Positions 59,165-64,000 of a stretch of 64,000 bases of DNA are shown in pieces. The DNA comes from Streptomyces indicus (GTDB taxonomy: Bacteria > Actinomycetota > Actinomycetes > Streptomycetales > Streptomycetaceae): the NCBI RefSeq assembly GCF_900100315.1, contig NZ_FNFF01000001.1, forward strand, positions 1,240,001 through 1,304,000, read 5' to 3'. How positions within the stretch are numbered: the stretch's first letter is position 1; each line of letters starts with the position of its first letter. Under the pieces are notes generated by a model. That model did not search any database, was not told the origin of the DNA, and saw only the letters and a program-made list of their open reading frames with translations. The position numbers and the translations under genes were made by a program.

Positions 59165-59680
59165 TCACGGGAGCTCGAGCTCCATGCCCGGCCGGATCAG
59201 GTCCGGGTCGGCGCCGATCGTCTGCCGGTTGAGCGCGTAGAGCTCCTGCCAGCGGCCCTGGTCGCCGAGCTCGCGGCCGGCGATCGCGGAGAGGGAGTCG
59301 CCGGGACGGACGGTGTACGTGCGGGCCCCGGCGGCGGGTGCGGCTGCGGGCTTCGGCGCGGCGGCTTCCGGCTCGGCGTGCGCGGGCTCGGTCTTCCCGG
59401 TGGCGTCCGGCCGGCTCTTCGCGTCCTGCTCGCTCTTGGTGCCCTGCTCGCTCTTCGCGTCCGTCTTGCCCTTCGCGTCCGCCAGCAGCCGGTCCGCGGC
59501 GGCCTGGGTGGCGGAGGCCGCGTCCTCGGTGAACTTCGATCCGGCCGGGCCGCTGCTCCTGACGGGCGACTCGGGCGCGCTCGCACCCGCCGAGGCCTGC
59601 TCCTGGAGCTGCTCCTTCACGGCCTCGCCGGCACTCTCGGCCTTGTCCCTGGCGCCCTTGAACGCGTCGAAGATTCCCAT
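59165..59680 (-). CDS. LysM-domain protein without signal peptide
   Basis: 171 aa from ATG 59680. The first 50 residues are an amphipathic helix (MGIFDAFKGARDKAESAGE), then a charged, repetitive linker rich in Lys, Ala and Ser (KSEQGTKSEQDAKSRPDA), and a C-terminal LysM module (TYTVRPGDSLSAIAGRELGD, LYALNRQTIGADPDLIRPGM). LysM usually binds peptidoglycan, yet no export signal is visible; similar cytosolic actinobacterial proteins exist. Some linker units repeat at about 6-7 residues. Confidence 0.9.
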   Translation of the reverse strand: MGIFDAFKGARDKAESAGEAVKEQLQEQASAGASAPESPVRSSGPAGSKFTEDAASATQAAADRLLADAKGKTDAKSEQGTKSEQDAKSRPDATGKTEPAHAEPEAAAPKPAAAPAAGARTYTVRPGDSLSAIAGRELGDQGRWQELYALNRQTIGADPDLIRPGMELELP

Positions 59681-59827
59681 GCTTCCTCCTGGGGATGCGA
59701 CCCCCCTCTCCGGCCACTGTGTCCCGGCGGCGGCCCGCGCGCACCGGGAGCCCGGGGGCGGTTGTCAGTGCCGGGCGGCACCATGGCGGTGAGGGGAAAG
59801 GCGGCACGGCAGGGAAAGGGGGCCCAC

Positions 59828-60463
59828 GTGACCACAGGCCGGCTGACGGCACCGCTGCGCCGGGTGATTGCGGATGCCGAGGAGGTGACGGGCCGGATCA
59901 GCGGGACCGAGACGCAGCTGGAGGCGCTGGTCAAACACGGTCTCGCGTTCCGGCACGCGCGGCCGCCGCGTGCGTACTTCCTGACGCCGGCCGGGCACCG
60001 GCTGCGCCAGGAGGTGCTGACCGCGGCACCGCCGCCGACCGCGCGCGCCGCCGAGTCGCCGCGCGGGGTGTTCGCGGCGCGCACCGGCGCGGAGAGCGAC
60101 CCTGGGCCGGAGGGCCCGGCGCGGGTCCGTGAGGTGCACAGCGCCTGGCAGGGCCTGGTCGAGCTGCGCCGTATGACCAATCCGGACGGTGCCGTGGACC
60201 GGCCCTGCGGCTGGGAGCGCGCGCACCTGGTGCAGGCGGCGGCCCTCGCCCTGGAGGCCGGCGGCTGCCGGCCGGGCGTGGACGGCAGCGGCGGTTACGT
60301 GGTGTCCGCTACGCAGCAGCCGGAGGCGGTGGAGATACGGGGCGGGGAGCCGGCCGCGCTGTCCTCGTACGCCGAGGTCCTGACGGAGGCGGGCTGGCAG
60401 GTCGGCGAACACGGGACGCGCGGCCGCGGACGGGTGCTGCTGGCCTCGCCGCGCCGGGTGTGA
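59828..60463 (+). CDS. Conserved hypothetical protein upstream of folD region
   Basis: 211 aa from GTG 59828 with AAAGGGGG 6 nt upstream; an in-frame ATG at 59783 has a poorer site. The start resembles a small winged-helix or DprA-like segment (APLRRVIADAEEVTGRISG, ETQLEALVKHGLAFRHARPPR). A central helical part (LVQAAALALEAGG) and a C-terminal beta part (YVVSATQQPEAVEIRGGEP) follow. Family not identified. It precedes the thioesterase gene by 79 bp. Confidence 0.75.
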   Translation: MTTGRLTAPLRRVIADAEEVTGRISGTETQLEALVKHGLAFRHARPPRAYFLTPAGHRLRQEVLTAAPPPTARAAESPRGVFAARTGAESDPGPEGPARVREVHSAWQGLVELRRMTNPDGAVDRPCGWERAHLVQAAALALEAGGCRPGVDGSGGYVVSATQQPEAVEIRGGEPAALSSYAEVLTEAGWQVGEHGTRGRGRVLLASPRRV

Positions 60464-60541
60464 GCCGGGCGGCCGGCCGGAATGCCGTGCGGGACACGGC
60501 AGTTGGAGCAAGGGGACGACGTACCCGTGGAAGGGATGGAC

Positions 60542-60964
60542 GTGGCAGACGAGTTCTTCGCGCCGGTGACCGTGCGCGGCTATGAGACCGATGTGCAGGG
60601 GCACCTCAACCAGGCCGTGTACCTGCAGTACGCGGAGCATGCGCGCTGGGAGCTGTTCGAGGCGGCGGGCATCCGGCAGCAGGACCTCCAGGCGCAGGGC
60701 GTCGGTCCGGTCGTCCTGGAGACCACGATCCGCTACAAGCGGGAGCTGCGGGCGGGCGACAAGGTCGAGGTGACCTGCGCGTTCGAGTGGGGCACGGGCA
60801 AGACCTTCCGGCTCCGGCAGGTGATCCGGAAGACGGACGGGACGGTGGCTGCGGAGGTGTCCGCCGTGGGCGGGATCCTGGACCTGCGCGAGCGCCGTCT
60901 GATCGCGGATCCGGCGGACCGGGTCCGCTCGCTGGCGAAGGATCCGGGGCGCTTCGGACTCTGA
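60542..60964 (+). CDS. Acyl-CoA thioesterase (hotdog, 4HBT type)
   Basis: 140 aa from GTG 60542 (MADEFFAPVTVRGYETDVQG), chosen for GGAAGGG 6 nt upstream; longer starts at 60482 and 60527 have weaker sites. 4-hydroxybenzoyl-CoA thioesterase fold with active-site DVQGHLNQAVYLQYAEHARW, where Asp18 fits the catalytic acid. Central helix and strands LETTIRYKRELRAGDKVEV. Hydrolyses short acyl- or aroyl-CoA in the cytosol. Followed by a hairpin and the folD riboswitch. Confidence 0.9.
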   Translation: MADEFFAPVTVRGYETDVQGHLNQAVYLQYAEHARWELFEAAGIRQQDLQAQGVGPVVLETTIRYKRELRAGDKVEVTCAFEWGTGKTFRLRQVIRKTDGTVAAEVSAVGGILDLRERRLIADPADRVRSLAKDPGRFGL

Positions 60965-60973
60965 GCGCGCCCG

Positions 60974-61004
60974 GGGGTGCGGGCGGGACGGGCCCCCGCA
61001 CCCC
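60974..61004 (+). terminator. Hairpin after the thioesterase gene
   Basis: GGGGTGCGGG and CCCGCACCCC form 10 perfect pairs around an 11-nt loop, just ahead of the folD riboswitch. Confidence 0.65.
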
Positions 61005-61042
61005 GCCCGCCCCACCGCCGCGCCCCGTCCCGTACCCTGAAA

Positions 61043-61143
61043 CACGGCCGCGACTGGCGCAAAAAGGTGGAGCACCACCGGGGAGCGGCCCGGCGCACAC
61101 CTGGCGCCGCAGCACCGCACACCTGCCGCGCGCCTGGGCGATC
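61043..61143 (+). ncRNA. ZTP (pfl) riboswitch upstream of folD
   Basis: The stretch carries the hallmark ZTP/pfl segments in order: CGCGACTGGCG (61050-61060), a pair-forming GGTGGA and CCACCGGGGAGCG (61066-61087), and the distal CGCGCCTGGGC (61129-61139). These are the most conserved parts of the pfl motif, which binds ZTP or ZMP, signals of 10-formyl-tetrahydrofolate shortage, and is known upstream of folD and purine genes. It ends about 30 nt before the folD start, so it may act on translation or termination. TACCCT at 61033-61038 is a likely -10. Confidence 0.93.
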
Positions 61144-61173
61144 GAGACCACTGCCGACGCTCAGGAGGACCCT

Positions 61174-62031
61174 GTGACCAGCGCCCCCAAGACCGCCCGC
61201 TTCATGGACGGCACCGCACTCGCCCGCGAGATCACCGAGCGCACCGCGGCCCGCGCCAAGGCGCTCACCGAGCGCACCGGCAAGGCCCCCTGTCTCGCCA
61301 CCGTCCTGGTCGGCGAGGACCCGGCCTCGGTGACGTACGTGAAGATGAAGCGCAACCGCTGCGCGAAGGCCGGCATCGAGTCCCGGCACGTCGAGCTGCC
61401 CGCGGACATCACCACCGAGGAGCTCGTCGCCACCCTGACCGGGCTCTCGGAGGACCCGGACGTGCACGGCATCCTGCTCCAGCACCCGGTCGGCGAGCAC
61501 ATCGACGAGCGCGCCGCCTTCGAGGCCATCGCGCCGGAGAAGGACGTCGACGGCGTGACCATGGCCTCCTTCGCCGCGATGGGCTTCGGCCTGCCGGGCT
61601 TCGCCTCCTGCACGCCGGGCGGCATCATGCGGCTGCTGGACGCGTACGACGTGGACCCCACGGGCAAGCGCGCCGTGGTCGTCGGCCGCAGCGCGATCCT
61701 GGGCAAGCCCGTGGGTCTGCTGCTGCTCGGCCGCAACGCGACGGTGACGTACTGCCACTCCCGTACGACGGATCTCTCCGAGGTGGTGCGCGAGGCGGAC
61801 ATCCTGGTCGCGGCCGTGGGCCGGCCCGAGTTCATCCGCGGCGAGGACATCAAGGAGGGCGCCGTGGTCATCGACGCCGGCTACAACCCGGGCAATGTGG
61901 GCGACGTCCACTTCGCCTCGGCCGCCGAGCGCGCCTCCCTCATCACTCCGGTGCCGGGCGGCGTCGGACCGATGACGATCGCCGTGCTGCTCGAGCAGAC
62001 CGTGGACGCGGCGGAGCGCCTGACCGCCTGA
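61174..62031 (+). CDS. folD: FolD bifunctional methylene-THF dehydrogenase/cyclohydrolase
   Basis: 285 aa from GTG 61174 with AGGAGGA 4-5 nt upstream. Converts 5,10-methylene-tetrahydrofolate to 10-formyl-tetrahydrofolate. Catalytic YVKMK motif in VTYVKMKRNRC, LLQHPVGEHID, EKDVDGVT, FASCTPGGI, NADP site VVVGRSAILGKPVGLLLLG and the C-terminal signature PVPGGVGPMT. Standard length. Controlled by the ZTP riboswitch directly upstream, which links expression to formyl-folate supply for purine synthesis. Confidence 0.98.
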   Translation: MTSAPKTARFMDGTALAREITERTAARAKALTERTGKAPCLATVLVGEDPASVTYVKMKRNRCAKAGIESRHVELPADITTEELVATLTGLSEDPDVHGILLQHPVGEHIDERAAFEAIAPEKDVDGVTMASFAAMGFGLPGFASCTPGGIMRLLDAYDVDPTGKRAVVVGRSAILGKPVGLLLLGRNATVTYCHSRTTDLSEVVREADILVAAVGRPEFIRGEDIKEGAVVIDAGYNPGNVGDVHFASAAERASLITPVPGGVGPMTIAVLLEQTVDAAERLTA

Positions 62032-62049
62032 GTCAGCCCGCGGACGGGT

Positions 62050-62138
62050 AGGGGCGCGGGACCCGGGGGCCACGGACGGCGAGGGGCGCGGGACCCGGAA
62101 GCCGCGGACAGCGAGGGGCGCGGACCCGGAGGGCCGCG
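62050..62138. repeat. Tandem 32-bp repeat downstream of folD (2.8 copies)
   Basis: Units starting AGGGGCGCGGGACCCGG at 62050, 62082 and 62114; the third is shortened by a base near its start and ends early. No coding potential. Confidence 0.85.
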
Positions 62139-62157
62139 CCCCGCACCCTCGACTCGC

Positions 62158-63024
62158 CTACTCGCGCAGCTCCTTCAGCGTCGCCTTCGCGTCCGCGACC
62201 AGCCACTTCTCCACGTCCACGGCCGACGGGACCTTGCTGTCGCCGCTGGACGAGGCGCTGTAGTCGCTCCAGCCCATCCGGAAGGTGAACCAGCCCTCGC
62301 GGACGTTCAGCTCCATCCGGTTGAGCTCGTCGTCGGTGTCGCTGGTCTCCGTGGTCAGCCAGGCTTCGTCACCCAGACCGTCCAGCTTGGTGACGATGGT
62401 CTTCGAGCCCTCGTAGTCGTAGTCCTCGTTCGACTTGGCGAGGTCGGCGTACTCGGGCTCCGGGTCCGCCTTCTTGTGCCAGGTCGCGTTGTACGTGAGG
62501 TAAGTGCTGGAGTACTCGTCCGTGGACTGCTTGTCCTTGAGGTCGAGGCTGCAGTAACTCTGGTCCACGGAGGGGCGCTTGGAGGAGTACTTCGTCTCGT
62601 CGTTCTCCTCGGTGCCCTTCTCGTAGCGGTCCTCGAAGGAGGACATCTGGGCGACCGAGCACAGGTCCTTCTCGTACGCGTAGCCGCCGAGGTCCGCGCC
62701 GGGCGAGCCGAGGTTGCCCGTGGCGAACAGGGCGCCTGCCCACACCGCGGAGGCGACCACGACACCGCCGATGCCCCACACCCAGCCGGGAATCCCCTTG
62801 CGCGGCGCGGGCGGTGGCACCGGCGCACCGAACCCGGGCTGCACACCGGGTGCTCCGGGCATGCCGGGCGCCCCCGGGACGCCCGGAGCCGCCTGCTGCG
62901 GGAAGGGCGGCGGGGCCTGCTGGGCGTACGGGTTCTGCTGGACCGGCGCCTGCGGAGGCTGCGGGGACGGCTGCTGATAGGGGTTCGGCTGCGGCGCTCC
63001 GCCGGGTCCGGGTATCGATGACAT
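62158..63024 (-). CDS. Pro-rich membrane-anchored protein with external domain
   Basis: 288 aa from ATG 63024. A Pro/Gln/Gly-rich head of about 75 residues (NPYQQPSPQPPQAP, GAPGMPGAPGV) precedes one transmembrane helix (IPGWVWGIGGVVVASAVWAG) and an external acidic domain of about 175 residues with two Cys (KDLCSVAQM, SYCSLDLK) and regular Trp/Tyr. Architecture matches the DUF-type PQP-head membrane proteins common in Streptomyces, similar to the head of the Ser/Thr kinase and propeller proteins here. Function unknown. Confidence 0.8.
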   Translation of the reverse strand: MSSIPGPGGAPQPNPYQQPSPQPPQAPVQQNPYAQQAPPPFPQQAAPGVPGAPGMPGAPGVQPGFGAPVPPPAPRKGIPGWVWGIGGVVVASAVWAGALFATGNLGSPGADLGGYAYEKDLCSVAQMSSFEDRYEKGTEENDETKYSSKRPSVDQSYCSLDLKDKQSTDEYSSTYLTYNATWHKKADPEPEYADLAKSNEDYDYEGSKTIVTKLDGLGDEAWLTTETSDTDDELNRMELNVREGWFTFRMGWSDYSASSSGDSKVPSAVDVEKWLVADAKATLKELRE

Positions 63025-63105
63025 GGGGGGGAATCTATCCGCCGGGACGGGCCGTTCATGCCTCGGGCCGGGACGTGGACAGCTCCCGGGGGCTCAGGAC
63101 TGAAC

Positions 63106-63151
63106 GATCGAAACGGTCAACTGTGCTCGATCTATTGAGCGTTTGAACGCT
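63106..63151 (+). promoter_or_regulatory. Dyads upstream of the polysaccharide lyase gene
   Basis: AGCGTT-TG-AACGCT (63138-63151) is a perfect 14-bp dyad, and GATCGA (63106-63111) pairs with TCGATC (63127-63132). They lie about 100 bp upstream of ATG 63249 in an AT-richer patch, as expected of a controlled promoter of LacI- or GntR-type. No regulator gene is next to it within the window. Confidence 0.55.
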
Positions 63152-63248
63152 TGCGTGCTAGAAACCGCTTACTCCCCACCCCCGCTTGCTCCCTGCCCCG
63201 CTTGCCTCCTGCCCCAGTCGTACGTCCCCCCTCCCCCCGGAGCCCTCC

Positions 63249-64000
63249 ATGACGACGTCCTGGTCCCGCCGCGGTTTCCTCGCCACCAGTGGCACCACCG
63301 CACTCGCCCTCGGCCTCACCGGCACGCTCACCTCCGGCAGCGCGCAGGCGCTGGCGGGCGGGGCGGCCGAGGACGAGTTCGCCGCGCTGCGCGCCAAGTG
63401 GCGGACGCTGATCCTCGGCGAGGGCTTCAGCCCCACCGTGGAACCCTTCAAGTCCAAGCTGGCCGCGCTCGGCACGAACGCCAGAACCGCCTGGGACTCC
63501 ATGGCCCCGGCGGACGGTTCGCTGTGGCCCGGCATGGTCTACAAGGACCCCGAGCCGGACACCGACCAGGAGTCGTACGGCTACTCGGGACAGATCCAGT
63601 CCACCTTCGGCAAACTCTGGACGATGGCCGAGGCGTACGCGCAGCCCGGCACCGGCCTGACCGGGGACGCGGGACTCAAGGACGCGGTGATCACCGGCGT
63701 CGAGCACCTGTACACGCAGGTCTACAACGAGAACCAGGCCCGCTACGGCAACTGGTACAACTGGCAGATCGGCGCCCCGCACGCCCTGATGGACATCGCC
63801 GTCCTGCTGTACGAGCACTTCACGCCCGAGCAGATAGCCAAGTACTGCCGCGCCGTGGACCACTTCGTGCCCGACTCGGTCATGGACAACTACACCGGCA
63901 CGAGCACCGGAGCCAACCGTGTCGACCTGTGCCGCTCCATGATCCTGCGCGGCGTCGTCGGCGGCAGCGCGCAGAAGATCACGCTCGGCCGCGACTCCCT
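63249..64000 (+). CDS. Secreted polysaccharide lyase family 8 (hyaluronate/chondroitin/xanthan lyase-like), 5' part
   Basis: Open frame of 250 codons to the window edge from ATG 63249, with GGAG 7 nt upstream. The start has a twin-arginine signal (SRRGFLATSGTTALALGL) and an AQALAGG-type cleavage region. The mature part matches the alpha/alpha-toroid domain of PL8 lyases: TFGKLWTMAEAYA, RYGNWYNWQIGAPHALMD and YTGTSTGANRVDLC, where Asn in TGANR fits the conserved active-site Asn. It should cut acidic polysaccharides by beta-elimination outside the cell. The catalytic His/Tyr and the beta domains are beyond the window. Confidence 0.9.
   Translation, partial: MTTSWSRRGFLATSGTTALALGLTGTLTSGSAQALAGGAAEDEFAALRAKWRTLILGEGFSPTVEPFKSKLAALGTNARTAWDSMAPADGSLWPGMVYKDPEPDTDQESYGYSGQIQSTFGKLWTMAEAYAQPGTGLTGDAGLKDAVITGVEHLYTQVYNENQARYGNWYNWQIGAPHALMDIAVLLYEHFTPEQIAKYCRAVDHFVPDSVMDNYTGTSTGANRVDLCRSMILRGVVGGSAQKITLGRDS

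Overview
The window is very GC-rich actinobacterial DNA, almost certainly a Streptomyces chromosome. The evidence is G/C in nearly all third codon positions, frequent GTG starts, lipoprotein and Tat signals, and typical Streptomyces families (ROK and IclR regulators, orphan P450, DUF5955-like and LysM proteins). It is dense, mostly accessory and catabolic sequence. I see no tRNA or rRNA gene, transposase, phage module, CRISPR array or large biosynthetic cluster.

Layout. 1-3.5 kb: truncated SNF2-type helicase, a membrane-anchored protein and a ROK sugar kinase, followed by a 585-bp repeat-rich spacer. 4-10.3 kb: CUT2-type sugar uptake system (ATPase, permease, two paralogous binding lipoproteins), a GntR regulator with two matching operators, and a divergent IolG-like dehydrogenase, which points to inositol or a related polyol. 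10.3-13 kb: a frameshifted pseudogene, a CxxC-pair protein, a hotdog thioesterase and a cytochrome P450. 13-19.2 kb: ROK repressor divergent from a CUT1 system and a GH1 beta-glucosidase. 19.2-25.7 kb: RpiR regulator, Tat-exported cyanophycinase-like protein, and an amino-acid ABC transporter whose four genes, ending with an M20 peptidase, overlap end to end.

26-34.5 kb: LuxR-HTH protein, small secreted protein, GyrI-like protein, a two-component pair split by two membrane-anchored beta-propeller genes, and an RNase Sa-type secreted ribonuclease. 34.6-42.1 kb: two tandem ABC-F proteins behind a leader containing a short peptide ORF, then an ABC-2 exporter divergent from its likely two-component system. 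42.1-44.6 kb: membrane protein, EamA transporter, SDR oxidoreductase.

44.7-55.5 kb: purine-catabolism region with allantoicase, allantoinase, an AllR-like IclR repressor and, 5.5 kb away, malate synthase. Three TTCC-N7-GGAA dyads and a shared upstream element link the allantoin promoter with the malate synthase promoter. The logic is allantoin to allantoate to ureidoglycolate/glyoxylate to malate. An ArsR/VOC pair, an FtsX-like permease without an ATPase, a membrane Ser/Thr kinase and a MocA-like nucleotidyltransferase lie between. 55.5-64 kb: HipA-like kinase, HxlR-SCP2 regulator with paired TTGG-N5-CCAA sites in front of alaA, a C39-like peptidase, a LysM protein, a thioesterase, folD behind a clear ZTP (pfl) riboswitch, a membrane protein, and the start of a Tat-secreted family 8 polysaccharide lyase that runs off the window.

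No single spectacular new system is evident. The best leads are the AllR composite promoter, the ABC-F leader, the hairpin-plus-tandem-repeat units around the cyanophycinase-like gene, and the palindromic operators. All were found by eye; no database search was run.
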